From an uncultured Corynebacterium sp. (lineage in GTDB: Bacteria > Actinomycetota > Actinomycetes > Mycobacteriales > Mycobacteriaceae): 64,000 nt of DNA. Position 1 is the stretch's first letter, and the number at the start of each line of letters is the position of its first letter. The notes under the pieces were generated by a model. That model saw only the letters and a list, made by a program, of their open reading frames with translations, had not been told where the DNA came from and did no database searches. Below are positions 38,415 through 48,491 of this stretch, in pieces. A program made the translations under genes and the position numbers. The DNA lies in contig NZ_CABTZR010000004.1 of NCBI RefSeq assembly GCF_902489365.1, positions 1-64,000 of the forward strand, in the 5' to 3' direction.

Positions 38415-38441
38415 AAAAAAGGACGCACCAAGGGCGCGTCC
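38415..38441 (-). terminator. Rho-independent terminator after infA
   Basis: Minus-strand GGACGC - 9 bases - GCGTCC followed by TTTTTT. It separates infA from the rpsM group, which must then start from a promoter within 38278-38414. Confidence 0.85.
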
Positions 38442-38465
38442 CGTGGGTGAGGAGGCTTACTGTCT

Positions 38466-38684
38466 TTACTTGTAGCGGTAGACGATTCGTCCGCGGGTCA
38501 GGTCATAAGGAGACAGCTCCACAACAACGCGATCCTCTGGGAGGATGCGGATGTAGTGCTGACGCATCTTGCCCGAGATGTGGGCAAGAACCTTGTGCCC
38601 GTTGTCGAGCTCGACGCGGAACATTGCGTTGGGCAGGGGTTCGACAATGCGACCCTCAACCTCGATTGCGCCTTCCTTAGCCAT
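38466..38684 (-). CDS. infA: Translation initiation factor IF-1
   Basis: 72 residues, a single S1/OB fold: [47 protein letters not shown] and the end [12 protein letters not shown]. Standard length. Followed by its own terminator and preceded by 276 bp containing the hairpins after the L,D-transpeptidase gene. Confidence 0.99.
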   Translation of the reverse strand: MAKEGAIEVEGRIVEPLPNAMFRVELDNGHKVLAHISGKMRQHYIRILPEDRVVVELSPYDLTRGRIVYRYK

Positions 38685-38894
38685 AACCTCTACTTTTCTG
38701 ATGGAGTTCTTTACGCCGCGCTTGGCGACGTCTCCACCTGCATGTTTGGTGTCTACTGCCTGGTGCCCTCAGCAGCCAATCCGGCTACGTACAGACACCA
38801 GCACTAAAGCATACGCTGCAAGCACCCGTTTTCCAAATACGGTTAGTGCAGCACAGCAGGTTTTCGCTCGAAGACACGCCGCGAAAACGCAGTA

Positions 38895-38957
38895 ACCTCC
38901 CGTCACTGTCAAGCGCGGGAGGTAGAAGGCCTGTAGCGGTGGCTCACCCACCGCTAC
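38895..38957. terminator. Two tandem hairpins after the L,D-transpeptidase gene
   Basis: First, GTAGCGGTGG/CCACCGCTAC (38933-38957) right at the stop of the minus-strand gene. Second, ACCTCCCG/CGGGAGGT (38895-38923), followed on the minus strand by TTACTGCGTTTT. Together they look like a terminator pair. Confidence 0.65.
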
Positions 38958-38960
38958 GTT

Positions 38961-39779
38961 CTAGTAGATGAAGACCTTGGAACCAACCGGAACATCGTTC
39001 CAGTAGCGCACGGCATCCTGGTGGGTCAGGCGCACGCAGCCATTGGACTGGTAGGCCGGGGAGCCCTCGTGGAAGGCGTGACCATTGTTCGTGAAGTACA
39101 TTGCGTACGGCATCGGTGCGTTACCGAATTCCCACGAGATCTCGTCCTTCACCTTACGGTTGATGTAGTACGTGCCGGCCGGGGTTTCCTCCCCCGGCTT
39201 ACCGGTGGACATGCCCTGAGCAACGTAGGTGACATTGCCGTTGCCGTCCTGCAGCCAGGTGCGGCGACCGTCGCGGTCCACGCACACGCGGGCATCCGCC
39301 GGGCACGGGCCTGTATTGAACTTCTGCGCTTGACGCTCCGCCTCAGCCTTACGGGCTGCTTCCTCAGCAGCGGCCTTTTCGCGAGCGACCTGTTCAGCGT
39401 GGGCGCGCTCTTCAGCTTCGCGGGCGGCGCGGATCTCCGCGTTCTTCTGCTCGATGAGGCCGGGGAAGACGAGCTCAATAGCGCCGTCGATTACTGGGCG
39501 AAGAGCATCGGCTGCCTGCGGGTTAACATTCTGCAGTGCTTCCAGCATTTGGTTGCGGCTAGCCCACGCGTTCTCACGGGTCTGGCCTGCGAACTCATCA
39601 AGCTGGGACTGGACGTTGGAGGACAGGGAATCAATAGAGGGGACCGTCTGTGCATGTGCGGCCGGAGCGACCGAGAGAGTAGCGGTCAGAAGGCCGATTG
39701 CGGTGGCTCGGCGTAGGGAACGAGCACCAGCGCGGGAGCGAATTTTAGACATGGCAAGAAGTATAAACCTTTCGACCAT
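38961..39779 (-). CDS. Secreted L,D-transpeptidase (YkuD)
   Basis: Peptidoglycan 3-3 cross-linking enzyme. 272 residues. Long N-region, hydrophobic core and cleavage site near AHA-Q (residue ~43). A helical segment follows (~45-110), then an Ala/Glu/Arg coiled coil (~113-152). The YkuD domain (~155-272) has His in GHAFHEGS and catalytic Cys248 in SNGCVRL. The ATG at 39779 follows TAGGAAATC; an inner ATG (39752) also gives a signal peptide. It starts 24 bp after the map stop, so it may be cotranscribed with secY-adk-map. Confidence 0.93.
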   Translation of the reverse strand: MVERFILLAMSKIRSRAGARSLRRATAIGLLTATLSVAPAAHAQTVPSIDSLSSNVQSQLDEFAGQTRENAWASRNQMLEALQNVNPQAADALRPVIDGAIELVFPGLIEQKNAEIRAAREAEERAHAEQVAREKAAAEEAARKAEAERQAQKFNTGPCPADARVCVDRDGRRTWLQDGNGNVTYVAQGMSTGKPGEETPAGTYYINRKVKDEISWEFGNAPMPYAMYFTNNGHAFHEGSPAYQSNGCVRLTHQDAVRYWNDVPVGSKVFIY

Positions 39780-39803
39780 GATTTCCTACCCGAGAGACGT
39801 ATT

Positions 39804-40598
39804 TTAGTAGCGCGGGGTCAGGATTCGGGGACCATTCTCCGTCGCCGCGACGGTGTGTTCCCAGTGCGCCGACCACGAGCCATCGAGGGTTACCACGGTC
39901 CAGTCATCCTCGAGGACCTCGCTGTCCTCAGTACCCAGGGTCAGCATCGGCTCAATGGCCAACACAGAACCTTCCTGAATGAGGGGACCGCGCCCTGCCT
40001 TGCCTTCGTTGGCCAAGTAGGGCTCCTCGTGCATCTCTCGGCCGATGCCGTGGCCGCCGTAGCCATCGACGATAAAGAGCTCGACGCCGAATTTATCCTC
40101 GGCACGGTAGGTCGCCTGCTCGAGGGCAGCGGAGACGTCGGTCAGCCGGTTGCCCGGAACCATCGCTTTAAGCCCCTCGTGGAGGACCCATTCGGTGGCG
40201 TCGCTCAGCGCCTGCGCTTCGGCGCTGGGCTTGCCGACGCCAAACGTCCACGCACTATCCCCCACCCAGCCGTCGAGCGTGGCACCACAGTCGATGGAAA
40301 CAAGGTCCCCCTCAGCCAGCAGCATTTCCTTACTCGGGATGCCGTGGACGATGACGTCGTTCACGGAGGCGCAGATGGAACCGGGGAACCCGCCGTAGCC
40401 CTTGAAGGTGGGCACGGCACCGGCATCGCGGATGGTCTGCTCGGCCACCTCATCGAGTTCCAGCGTGCTCACGCCCACCGCGGCGGCGGCGCGTACCGCC
40501 TGCAAGGCGCGGCCGACGATCTCGCCGGCCGCCTGCATGGCATCGAGCTCTCCTGGGGTGCGGGCGGGGATGATTTTAGTGCGTCGTCGAAAAGCCAT
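39804..40598 (-). CDS. map: Methionine aminopeptidase, type I
   Basis: Removes initiator Met from nascent proteins. 264 residues, without the zinc-finger extension. Metal ligands: the aspartates in [14 protein letters not shown], His in GYGGHGIG, and the glutamate of VLAIEPM, with the family end [17 protein letters not shown]. Sixteen bp after adk; secY-adk-map is the classical order. Confidence 0.98.
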   Translation of the reverse strand: MAFRRRTKIIPARTPGELDAMQAAGEIVGRALQAVRAAAAVGVSTLELDEVAEQTIRDAGAVPTFKGYGGFPGSICASVNDVIVHGIPSKEMLLAEGDLVSIDCGATLDGWVGDSAWTFGVGKPSAEAQALSDATEWVLHEGLKAMVPGNRLTDVSAALEQATYRAEDKFGVELFIVDGYGGHGIGREMHEEPYLANEGKAGRGPLIQEGSVLAIEPMLTLGTEDSEVLEDDWTVVTLDGSWSAHWEHTVAATENGPRILTPRY

Positions 40599-40614
40599 GG
40601 CTTAAAAAGGCAGA

Positions 40615-41160
40615 TTACTTGCCCATGGCCTTCAGGGTGCGCTCGTTGATCTCCTCAACGGACCCCTCAGCCTTCACGGAGATGATGGCGTCGCCGTAGT
40701 GCTCAATAAGCGGGAAGGTCTCCTCGCGGTAGACGCCCAGGCGGGTGCGGATGGTCTCCTCGGTGTCGTCTGCGCGGCCGCGGGCGAGCATACGCTCGAC
40801 AACGACGTCCTCAGACACCTCAAAGTTCAGCACGCCATCGAGCTTCAGGCCCTTGTCGTCGAGGAGCTTCGCTAGGATGTCGGCCTGCTCCACGGTGCGT
40901 GGGAAGCCGTCGAGGAGGAAACCTTCCTTGGCATCATCCTGGTTAAGGCGGTCCTCTACCATGCGGGCGGTGACGTCGGTCGGCACCAGCTTGCCAGCGT
41001 CGATGTAGGACTTGGCCTCTACACCGAGCGGGGTGCCCTCACCAATGTTGGCGCGGAAGAGGTCACCGGTGGAGATGTGCGGAACGCCGAGCTTCTCGCT
41101 GAGGAGGGCGGCTTGGGTGCCCTTGCCGGCACCGGGAGGGCCAAGGAGTACGTAACGCAT
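40615..41160 (-). CDS. adk: Adenylate kinase
   Basis: Interconverts ATP+AMP and 2 ADP. 181 residues, the short form without the zinc LID insertion. P-loop [14 protein letters not shown] site [10 protein letters not shown] and [11 protein letters not shown]. Its start overlaps the secY stop by one base. Confidence 0.98.
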   Translation of the reverse strand: MRYVLLGPPGAGKGTQAALLSEKLGVPHISTGDLFRANIGEGTPLGVEAKSYIDAGKLVPTDVTARMVEDRLNQDDAKEGFLLDGFPRTVEQADILAKLLDDKGLKLDGVLNFEVSEDVVVERMLARGRADDTEETIRTRLGVYREETFPLIEHYGDAIISVKAEGSVEEINERTLKAMGK

Positions 41161-42485
41161 TACTTAAGCAGTCCTTCGTAGTTGGATTGTAGAAGCTGGG
41201 ACTCGATTTGCTTGACCGTGGTCAGGGCAACCGAGACCATAATGAGGATGGCGGTACCACCGAAGGCGGAGGTGCCGCTGGCACCTGCAGTGCCCACTCC
41301 GAGATCCAGGAGGATATTCGGAAGGACGGCGATAACCGCGAGGTAGATCGAACCGACGAACAGCAGGCGGTTCATCACGAAGCCTAGGTACTCGGCGGTC
41401 GGTCGCCCCGGGCGGATACCCGGGATGAATCCACCATACTTCTTCATGTTGTCGGCCTGTTCCGCAGGGTCGTACTGAACCGACACGTAGAAGTAGGAGA
41501 AGAAGATGGTGAGCACAAAGTAGAGAACGATGTACTGCCAGGAACTCGGTGATTGCAGGTGAGCAATGACGTTGCGCTGCCACCAGTTATCGGAGACTCC
41601 CGGGGAGCCGGAGTTGACAATCTGGGTGATGAGCACCGGCATGTAGATCAGCGAGGAGGCGAAGATGACAGGGATAACGCCGGCCTGGTTGACCTTCAGC
41701 GGCAGGTAGGTTGAAGAACCACCGTACTGACGGCGGCCCACCATGCGCTTGGCGTACTGCACCGGGATACGGCGCTGACCCTGCTCGATGAAGGTAATGC
41801 CCGCGACGAGAACGATGAGGCCCGTGAGAACCATGGCGAAGACCAGACCGCCATTGTTCTGGAAGATGTTGACACCGTCGGTAGGAAGGCGCGTGGCAAT
41901 ACCGGCGAAAATCAGCAGCGACATACCGTTGCCGATTCCCTTCTCCGTAATCAGCTCACCCATCCACATCACCAGGACCGCACCAGAGGTCATGGTGATA
42001 ACGAGCACGACGAGGGTGAAGAAGTTGCGGTCCTCCGCCAAGACGCGCACGCCCTGGCCCAGAAGCTGCTCGCGGTCCGCCAAGGCCACGATGCCTGCGG
42101 ACTGCAGCAGGGCCAGCGCAAGGGTGAGGTAACGCGTGTATTGCGTCATCTTCGCCTGACCGGACTGACCCTCCTTCTTCAACTGCTCGAAGTGTGGAAT
42201 AACCACGGTGAGCAGCTGCACGATAATGGACGCCGTAATGTACGGCATGATGCCGATGGCGAAGATAGATAGCTGCAGCAGCGCACCACCGGAGAACAGG
42301 TTGATCACCGAGTACAGGTTGCCGGACTCCTCCGTGAGGTCACGAAGACGGCCGGCGATGGTGGCGTAATCAACGCCCGGCGACGGGATCTGCGCGCCAA
42401 CGCGGTAGAGAATAATCATCACGAGAGTGAAGATGATCTTCTTCCGCAGGTCGGCATCTTTGAAAGCCTGCAAAATGGCGGACAC
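41160..42485 (-). CDS. secY: Preprotein translocase subunit SecY
   Basis: Channel of the Sec translocon. 441 residues, ten transmembrane helices. Plug-region sequence [10 protein letters not shown], the [15 protein letters not shown] helix, and cytosolic loop [27 protein letters not shown] sequence are visible. It is split from rplO, its normal upstream neighbour, by the tmsB-tmsA insertion, so it must have its own promoter in 42486-42866. Confidence 0.98.
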   Translation of the reverse strand: MSAILQAFKDADLRKKIIFTLVMIILYRVGAQIPSPGVDYATIAGRLRDLTEESGNLYSVINLFSGGALLQLSIFAIGIMPYITASIIVQLLTVVIPHFEQLKKEGQSGQAKMTQYTRYLTLALALLQSAGIVALADREQLLGQGVRVLAEDRNFFTLVVLVITMTSGAVLVMWMGELITEKGIGNGMSLLIFAGIATRLPTDGVNIFQNNGGLVFAMVLTGLIVLVAGITFIEQGQRRIPVQYAKRMVGRRQYGGSSTYLPLKVNQAGVIPVIFASSLIYMPVLITQIVNSGSPGVSDNWWQRNVIAHLQSPSSWQYIVLYFVLTIFFSYFYVSVQYDPAEQADNMKKYGGFIPGIRPGRPTAEYLGFVMNRLLFVGSIYLAVIAVLPNILLDLGVGTAGASGTSAFGGTAILIMVSVALTTVKQIESQLLQSNYEGLLK

Positions 42486-42866
42486 TACTCAATCCTCCTG
42501 GCCTACCGCGCTTGCTGTGCGGTTCGAATTCGCCGCGCACGGGGGTGGATCTCATCTGTTCCTAATAGATAAGAACCCTCTTAAGGTCCTTCATAGGAAC
42601 GGTTGGACAGTTTCGACCCCATTACCCTACCAGTCCCACCCCCTTTCGCCACATTGGCCCCGCGAAAACCAGGCTTATCCTTGTCGGATTAGTTTCCTCC
42701 TTAGCGCCATCAACGCATTGGGCCTACCATGGCCCGTGTTGCCCTAAGGCAATGTCCTTACAAGATTTCTACGTCTTTTCGACCTCTCAAGCGGCGTCCC
42801 GGGGCGTCTCAGAGCAAGGCCGTCTTCTATCTGCCTAACCTTGATCCGAAAGTAGTATGTAGTTTT
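42486..42866. other. Divergent intergenic region between secY and tmsB
   Basis: 381 bp with no supported gene. It holds an imperfect inverted repeat at 42558-42600 (GTTCCTA ... TAGGAAC), 73-115 bp before the secY start, and must contain the secY and tmsB promoters. A TAGTAT box (~42853-42858) ends 8 bp before the tmsB ATG and would give a leaderless or short-leader mRNA. Confidence 0.55.
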
Positions 42867-44174
42867 ATGAGTAAGCGATTCTCCCCAATGACCGTGGCTG
42901 AGATCATCGATACCTTCGTTCCCAGCCCCAACCCCTTCCGCTGGGAAGCTTTCGACGGTTCCGCAACCGGCCCAGCCGACGCGCAGTTCACCGTCAAAAT
43001 TAATAACCTGCAGGGCCTAGCCTACATTGCCACACACCCGGGCGATGTTGGCTTTGCCCGCGCCTATGTCACCGACGGGATCACCGTCGAGGGGGAACAC
43101 CCGGCACACCCCTACGGCATCTTCGATGCGCTGCACGCCATGTATGACAAGTTCTGCCGCCCAGACGCGAAAACCCTTGCTCGCGTCGCGCGTTCCTTGG
43201 CTTCGATGGGTGCTTTTCAAATCCAGCCGGTCCCCGACGTCGAGCGCGCCTCGTGGCTGCGCCGCAAACTCCACGAGGGTCTGTCCAAACACTCCAAGGA
43301 GCGCGACGCCGAGGTCATCTCCGACCACTATGACGTGGGCAACGACTTCTACGAGCTCTTCCTCGGCGACTCGATGACATATACCTGCGCCTACTACCCC
43401 TCCCCCGACGCCACGCTGGATGGGGCCCAGGAAAACAAGTACCGCCTCATCTTCGACAAGCTGCGGCTCAAGGAAGGCGACCGCCACTTGGACGTCGGCT
43501 GTGGCTGGGGCGGCATGGTGCGCTACGCCGCCAAACGCGGTGTGAAGTCACTCGGTGTGACCTTGTCCAAGGAACAGGCAGAGTGGGGCCAGGCCAAGAT
43601 CAAGCAAGAGGGCCTAGAAGACCTCGCAGAGATCCGCTTCCTGGACTACCGCGACGTCACCGAGGTAGGCTTCGACGCCATCTCCGCCATTGGACTGCTG
43701 GAGCACATCGGAGTCAAGAACTACCCGGACTTCTTCAGCTTCCTCCACGGCAAGCTCAAGCCGGGCGGCCTCATGCTCAACCACTGCATCACCTACCCGG
43801 ATAACCACAAGACGCCGAAGGGCGGGTTCATCGACCGCTACATCTTCCCCGATGGCGAGCTTTCCGGATCCGGCACCATTACCAAGTCCATGCAGGATGC
43901 CGGCTTCGAGGTCGTCCACACGGAATCCCTCCGCTTCGACTACATGCGCACGCTGCATGATTGGTGCCAAAACCTCAAGGAGAACTGGGAGGAGGCCTGC
44001 TCGCTAGTGGGCCTTCCCACTGCCCGCCTGTGGGCCATCTACATGGCCGGCTCCGAGTGGGGCTTCGAGCACAACATCATCAACCTGTACCACTTCTTGG
44101 GCGTCAAACTGGGAAATGCCGGCTCCCGCGCCGGCGTGCCCGAGCGCCGCTGGTGGGAAGATTCGCGCTTCTAA
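42867..44174 (+). CDS. tmsB: Fatty-acid methyltransferase TmsB (UfaA1/BfaB-like)
   Basis: SAM-dependent methyltransferase of the cyclopropane-synthase family. With TmsA it makes 10-methyl branched acids (tuberculostearic acid) from oleoyl phospholipids. 435 residues from ATG MSKRFSPMTV; the upstream ORF extension is not family-like. SAM motif LDVGCGWGGMVRYAA, then LGVTLSKEQAEWGQ, IGLLEHIGVKNY and a C-terminal YMAGSEWGFEHNIINLYHF. A methyltransferase beside an FAD oxidoreductase is the tmsB-tmsA signature, which points to methylene-then-reduction chemistry rather than a cyclopropane ring. Stop 16 bp before tmsA. Confidence 0.88.
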   Translation: MSKRFSPMTVAEIIDTFVPSPNPFRWEAFDGSATGPADAQFTVKINNLQGLAYIATHPGDVGFARAYVTDGITVEGEHPAHPYGIFDALHAMYDKFCRPDAKTLARVARSLASMGAFQIQPVPDVERASWLRRKLHEGLSKHSKERDAEVISDHYDVGNDFYELFLGDSMTYTCAYYPSPDATLDGAQENKYRLIFDKLRLKEGDRHLDVGCGWGGMVRYAAKRGVKSLGVTLSKEQAEWGQAKIKQEGLEDLAEIRFLDYRDVTEVGFDAISAIGLLEHIGVKNYPDFFSFLHGKLKPGGLMLNHCITYPDNHKTPKGGFIDRYIFPDGELSGSGTITKSMQDAGFEVVHTESLRFDYMRTLHDWCQNLKENWEEACSLVGLPTARLWAIYMAGSEWGFEHNIINLYHFLGVKLGNAGSRAGVPERRWWEDSRF

Positions 44175-44190
44175 TTCTCAAAGGAGTTCT

Positions 44191-45672
44191 ATGTTGATCG
44201 ATTTCATCCGCAATCATCGCAACGTCGACGCAATAGAGGTCCCGCCGGTGGGCTGGAAGGCGCATGAGGAGGGCGTCGACAAGCTCCTGCGTAGCTTCCA
44301 CACGGTGCCGAAAGATAAGCGCGTACGTTTGGCGAAGAAGACCTCGAACCTGTTCCGCGGGCGTAGCGGGCAGCAGGCGGGCCTCGACGTGTCCGGGCTG
44401 GGTGGTGTGATTGAGGTCGATCCCATCGCGCAGACCGCCGAGGTCCAGGGGATGTGCACCTACGAGGACCTCGTCGACGCCACTCTGCCGCACGGCCTCA
44501 TGCCCTTTGTTGTGCCACAGCTCAAGACCATTACGCTGGGCGGCGCCGTGACGGGCATGGGGGTGGAGTCCACCAGCTTTCGCGATGGACTCCCGCATGA
44601 ATCCGTCCTGGAGATGGATATCCTGACCGGCACGGGCGAGATTCTCACGTGCTCGCGCGAGGAAAACGTCGATCTCTTTCGCCTCTTCCCCAACTCCTAT
44701 GGTTCCTTGGGCTATGCGGTGCGCCTCAAAATTGAGCTGCGCGCGGTGAAACCCTATGTGGAGCTGCGGGAGGTGCGCTTCCGCGACTTCGAGTCTTTGG
44801 CGCGCACGCTTGACGACGTCTCCCGCACCCGCACCTACGACGACGTCGAGGTCCACGGCCTCGATGGCGTGGTCTTCTCACCGGAGGAGTCATACCTCGT
44901 CATGGCCCGTTTCACCGACGAGGAGGGACCAACCTCGGACTACACGCGGGAGAAGATTTTCTACCGCAGCCTTCAGCACGCCCGTGGCATCCGACGCGAC
45001 CGTCTCACGGTGCGAGACTACATCTGGCGCTGGGACACGGATTGGTTCTGGTGCTCGCGCGCGTTCGGCGCGCAGAACCCAGGTGTGCGCAGGGTGTGGC
45101 CGCGACAGCTGCGTCGCAGCTCCTTCTACTGGAAGCTCGTGCGTTTGGACCGCAAGTACGAGTTGGAGTACAACTTCATCAAGAAGCCGAAGGGCCTGCC
45201 CCGCGGCGAGCGCGTGGTGCAGGACATCGAGGTCACACCGGACAATCTGCCGGAGTTCTTGGATTGGTTTTTCCACGCCTCCGACATCCAACCGGTGTGG
45301 CTGTGCCCGATTCGGCTGCGCGAGGGCGTCGAAGACCTCATCGGTACTGGCTCGCTCGCCGCCGATTCCCCTGCCCCGTGGCCGCTATACCCCCTCCGCC
45401 CAGGACAGACCTGGATCAACGTGGGCTTTTGGTCGGGCGTGGAAGGCGATCACGTCGACCCTTCTGCCCCGGGCAATGGTGCCTTTAACCGCGTCATCGA
45501 GGCTAAAGTCAGCGAGTTAGGTGGGCACAAGTCGTTGTACTCAGAGGCCTTCTACTCCCCCGAGCAATTCGCCGAGCTCTACGGCGGTGACCTGCCAGAG
45601 CGCATCAAAGCCGTGACCGACCCCGACGACCGCTTCCCGGGTCTCTACGAGAAGACGGTCAACGACGCCTAA
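44191..45672 (+). CDS. tmsA: FAD-dependent 10-methylene reductase TmsA (BfaA-like)
   Basis: 493 residues. An FAD_binding_4 (VAO-type) domain spans ~55-230, with SGLGGVIEVDPIAQTAEVQG and TITLGGAVTGMGVESTSFRDG contacting FAD, and a DHCR24/DWARF-like C-terminal domain follows. Predicted to reduce the 10-methylene intermediate made by TmsB to a 10-methyl acyl chain (known for actinomycete TmsA). The ATG follows AAAGGAGTTCT. Cotranscribed with tmsB and followed by a terminator. Alternative: another FAD oxidoreductase of the family, made unlikely by the partner. Confidence 0.88.
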   Translation: MLIDFIRNHRNVDAIEVPPVGWKAHEEGVDKLLRSFHTVPKDKRVRLAKKTSNLFRGRSGQQAGLDVSGLGGVIEVDPIAQTAEVQGMCTYEDLVDATLPHGLMPFVVPQLKTITLGGAVTGMGVESTSFRDGLPHESVLEMDILTGTGEILTCSREENVDLFRLFPNSYGSLGYAVRLKIELRAVKPYVELREVRFRDFESLARTLDDVSRTRTYDDVEVHGLDGVVFSPEESYLVMARFTDEEGPTSDYTREKIFYRSLQHARGIRRDRLTVRDYIWRWDTDWFWCSRAFGAQNPGVRRVWPRQLRRSSFYWKLVRLDRKYELEYNFIKKPKGLPRGERVVQDIEVTPDNLPEFLDWFFHASDIQPVWLCPIRLREGVEDLIGTGSLAADSPAPWPLYPLRPGQTWINVGFWSGVEGDHVDPSAPGNGAFNRVIEAKVSELGGHKSLYSEAFYSPEQFAELYGGDLPERIKAVTDPDDRFPGLYEKTVNDA

Positions 45673-45702
45673 CGGCCCCACATACTTTCCATGCCATAAG
45701 GT

Positions 45703-45744
45703 TTCTCCCAAAAGGCATTAATACCTTTTGAGAGATGCCTTTTG
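45703..45744. terminator. Bidirectional terminator between tmsA and rplO
   Basis: TCTC-CC-AAAAGG / CCTTTT-GA-GAGA stem around CATTAATA, with alternative AAAAGGCA/TGCCTTTT pairing. A TGCCTTTT run follows on the plus strand. It separates the convergent tmsA and rplO. Confidence 0.75.
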
Positions 45745-45842
45745 CGGCCCGGGGCTGCCCCGAACACGCCAAAGCCCTACCGAAGGCCACCGAAAGGTGG
45801 CGCCGCGGGAGGGCGGTGGCTCTCACAGAGCCTGTAAGAGAA

Positions 45843-46292
45843 TTACTTGGTTGCGGTGGCGGTGCCGCCAGCAGCCTCGATCTTCTCGACAGCAGACTTG
45901 GAGAACTTGTCAGCGGTGACGTTCAACTTAACGTTGATGTCGCCGTTGCCCAGAACCTTGACCGGCTGGTTCTTGCGAACCAGGCCAGCAGCGACGATGT
46001 CTGCAACGGTGACGTCGCCACCGTCAGCGAAAGCCTCTGCGAGGTCTGCAACGTTGACTACCTGGTACTCAACGTGGTTCGGGTTCTTGAAGCCCTTAAG
46101 CTTCGGCAGACGCATGTGAATCGGCATCTGGCCACCCTCGAAAGCAGCTGGTACCTGCTTACGAGCTCCGGTGCCCTTGGTACCGCGACCAGCGGTCTTA
46201 CCCTTGGATGCCTCACCGCGGCCGACGCGGGTCTTGGGCTTGTTGGATCCTGCGGCCGGGCGCAGGTCGTGGAGCTTGATGATATCAGCCAT
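45843..46292 (-). CDS. rplO: 50S ribosomal protein L15
   Basis: 149 residues. [22 protein letters not shown], the Gly/Arg/Lys-rich middle and [18 protein letters not shown] are family blocks. Three bases after rpmD. Last gene of the rpsH-rplF-rplR-rpsE-rpmD-rplO run. Confidence 0.99.
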   Translation of the reverse strand: MADIIKLHDLRPAAGSNKPKTRVGRGEASKGKTAGRGTKGTGARKQVPAAFEGGQMPIHMRLPKLKGFKNPNHVEYQVVNVADLAEAFADGGDVTVADIVAAGLVRKNQPVKVLGNGDINVKLNVTADKFSKSAVEKIEAAGGTATATK

Positions 46293-46295
46293 GGT

Positions 46296-46481
46296 TTACT
46301 CCCCTGCCACTTCTTCGACGGTGACCAGGTGACGCACCTTGTGAACCATACCGCGGATGATCGGGGTGTCCTGCTTAACTACAGAGTGACCGATGCGCTT
46401 GAGACCAAGCGACTCCATGTTTGCGCGGTGGTTCGGCTTGGTGCCCACAAGGCCCTTTACCTGAGTAATCTTCAGAGCCAT
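46296..46481 (-). CDS. rpmD: 50S ribosomal protein L30
   Basis: 61 residues, the bacterial short form. [18 protein letters not shown] and [16 protein letters not shown] match the family. Between rpsE and rplO with 3-bp gaps. Confidence 0.98.
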   Translation of the reverse strand: MALKITQVKGLVGTKPNHRANMESLGLKRIGHSVVKQDTPIIRGMVHKVRHLVTVEEVAGE

Positions 46482-46484
46482 TGC

Positions 46485-47111
46485 TTATGCCTCCTGACCT
46501 GCGCGCTTGCGCAGCATCTGGGCCGGTGCGACGTCCTCGAGGGACTTGCCACGACGTGCAGCAACTTCCTCCGGACGAACCAGCTGCTTGAGGCCGTCCA
46601 CGGTAGCGCGGACGACATTGAGAGCGTTGTCGGAGCCCAGGGACTTCGACAGAATGTCCTGCACACCAGCGCACTCAAGCACCGGACGAGCAGCACCGCC
46701 GGCGATGACACCGGTACCCGGAGCGGCCGGCTTCATCATGACGATGCCAGCTGCGTCGCGACCCTCAACCGGGTGGGTAATGGTGCCAGCAATCATCGGA
46801 ACGCGGAAGAAGTTCTTGCGAGCCTCTTCTGCACCCTTCTGGATTGCGGCCGGGACTTCCTTGGCTTTGCCGTAGCCGACGCCCACCATGCCCTGGCCGT
46901 CGCCGACGACGACGAGAGCGGTGAAGGACATGTTGCGGCCACCCTTAACGGTCTTAGCGACGCGGTTGATGGTCACAACGCGCTCGATGTACTTATCGCG
47001 CTCGTTGTCCTGGTGGTTGCGGCGGTCGTTACGACGGCCGTTGTTGCGACCCTTACGGTCGTTGTTGTTCTCGGCGGAGCGTCCGCCGTCACGCTGTTCA
47101 CGGTCCGACAT
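46485..47111 (-). CDS. rpsE: 30S ribosomal protein S5
   Basis: 208 residues. A ~40-residue N-terminal extension very rich in Asn, Arg and Asp precedes the double-stranded RNA-binding domain ([34 protein letters not shown]) and C-terminal domain ([20 protein letters not shown]). Such charged extensions are usual in the genus. Confidence 0.99.
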   Translation of the reverse strand: MSDREQRDGGRSAENNNDRKGRNNGRRNDRRNHQDNERDKYIERVVTINRVAKTVKGGRNMSFTALVVVGDGQGMVGVGYGKAKEVPAAIQKGAEEARKNFFRVPMIAGTITHPVEGRDAAGIVMMKPAAPGTGVIAGGAARPVLECAGVQDILSKSLGSDNALNVVRATVDGLKQLVRPEEVAARRGKSLEDVAPAQMLRKRAGQEA

Positions 47112-47151
47112 TAGGCGTTCCTTCCGTTGATGTTTCCGTATGCCTTAATCA

Positions 47152-47553
47152 TTAGAACTGCAGACCACCTTCGCGAGCGGCGTCGGCCAGCGCAGCAACG
47201 CGGCCGTGGTACTTGTAGCCTGCACGGTCGAAGACGACCTGCTCGATGCCAGCGGCCTTGGCGCGCTCAGCGATGAGCTGGCCTACCTTGGCAGCCTTGG
47301 CCTTCTTATCGCCCTCGAGTGCACGCACGTCGGCTTCCATGGAGGAAGCTGCAGCCAGGGTGTGGCCGGCCAGGTCGTCGATGACCTGAACGTGCATGTG
47401 GCGGGAGGAGCGGTGAACGACCAGACGCGGTGCCTCAGGGGTGCCGCGGAGGGTCTTACGGATGCGGAAGTGGCGGCGCGCGCGTGCTTCACGACGACGC
47501 GAGGAAATGTCCTTGCCAACCGGGGTGCGCTTTGCGTTTTCAGTGTTAGCCAT
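47152..47553 (-). CDS. rplR: 50S ribosomal protein L18
   Basis: 133 residues. 5S rRNA-binding core with [38 protein letters not shown] and the end [22 protein letters not shown]. Between rplF and rpsE. Confidence 0.99.
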   Translation of the reverse strand: MANTENAKRTPVGKDISSRRREARARRHFRIRKTLRGTPEAPRLVVHRSSRHMHVQVIDDLAGHTLAAASSMEADVRALEGDKKAKAAKVGQLIAERAKAAGIEQVVFDRAGYKYHGRVAALADAAREGGLQF

Positions 47554-47556
47554 TGC

Positions 47557-48093
47557 TTACTTACCCGTCTTTCCGACCTTGCGGCGGACCTGCTCGCCGT
47601 CGTAGCGAATACCCTTGCCCTTGTAAGGATCGTCCTTACGCAGGCGGCGAATGTACGCAGCGACCTGTCCAACCAGTTGCTTGTCAATACCAGATACGGA
47701 GAGCTTGGTTGCGCCATCCACAGCGAAGGTGATGCCCTCCGGAGCCTCGATGAGGATCGGGTGGGAGTAGCCCAGAGAGAACTCCAGGTCCTTACCCTTC
47801 TGCTGGACACGGTAACCGACACCGAAGATTTCCATCTTCTTGGTGTAGCCCTCGGTCACGCCAACAACGGCGTTGTTGACCAGGGAGCGGGATAGACCGT
47901 GCAGGGCGCGGTTCTTGCGGTCGTCATCCGGACGGGAGACCTTGATCTCGTCGTCCTCGACGGCTGCGGTGATCGGCTCCGGCAGCTCAACCTCGAGGGT
48001 GCCCTTGGAACCCTTGACGTTGACAACCTGGCCGTTGATGGTGATCTCGACGCCCTTCGGGACGGCGATAGGTGCTAGACCGATACGAGACAT
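47557..48093 (-). CDS. rplF: 50S ribosomal protein L6
   Basis: 178 residues. Two repeated domains: [17 protein letters not shown] with [13 protein letters not shown], and the C-terminal [33 protein letters not shown]. Follows rpsH by 14 bp. Confidence 0.99.
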   Translation of the reverse strand: MSRIGLAPIAVPKGVEITINGQVVNVKGSKGTLEVELPEPITAAVEDDEIKVSRPDDDRKNRALHGLSRSLVNNAVVGVTEGYTKKMEIFGVGYRVQQKGKDLEFSLGYSHPILIEAPEGITFAVDGATKLSVSGIDKQLVGQVAAYIRRLRKDDPYKGKGIRYDGEQVRRKVGKTGK

Positions 48094-48107
48094 GTGTCAA
48101 TCCTCCC

Positions 48108-48491
48108 TTACCAGACGTAGGCGAGAACTTCTCCGCCTACACCCTTCTCCTGAGCCTGACGGTCGGTAAGCAGACCCTGAGACGTGGAGATGATGGCCAC
48201 GCCCAGGCCGCCCAGAACCTGCGGCAGTTCGGTGGACTTTGCGTACACACGCAGACCCGGCTTAGACACGCGACGCAGACCCGAGAGGGAACGCTCACGG
48301 TTGTTGTACTTAAGCTCGAGGGTCAGCTCGTGGCCCTCGACGGAGTAGTCAGCGATGTAGCCTTCCTGCTTCAAGATCTCAGCGATGTTCGCCTTGATCT
48401 TGGAGGTCGGCATCGACACGACGTCGTGGTGCGCATTAGATGCGTTGCGCACGCGCGACAGCATGTCGGCAATAGGATCAGTCATAGTCAT
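48108..48491 (-). CDS. rpsH: 30S ribosomal protein S8
   Basis: 127 residues from the first ATG ([11 protein letters not shown]); the ATG two codons later is equally good. Core [40 protein letters not shown], and the terminal [13 protein letters not shown]. It begins a new transcription unit because accessory genes separate it from rplE. Confidence 0.99.
   Translation of the reverse strand: MTMTDPIADMLSRVRNASNAHHDVVSMPTSKIKANIAEILKQEGYIADYSVEGHELTLELKYNNRERSLSGLRRVSKPGLRVYAKSTELPQVLGGLGVAIISTSQGLLTDRQAQEKGVGGEVLAYVW

Noticed and set aside
42729..42866. N-terminal extension of TmsB
   Set aside because: The family N-terminus begins at MSKRFSPMTV; the extra residues read like untranslated leader.
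45735..47114. 459-residue plus-strand frame over rplO, rpmD and rpsE
   Set aside because: Shadow of three ribosomal genes.
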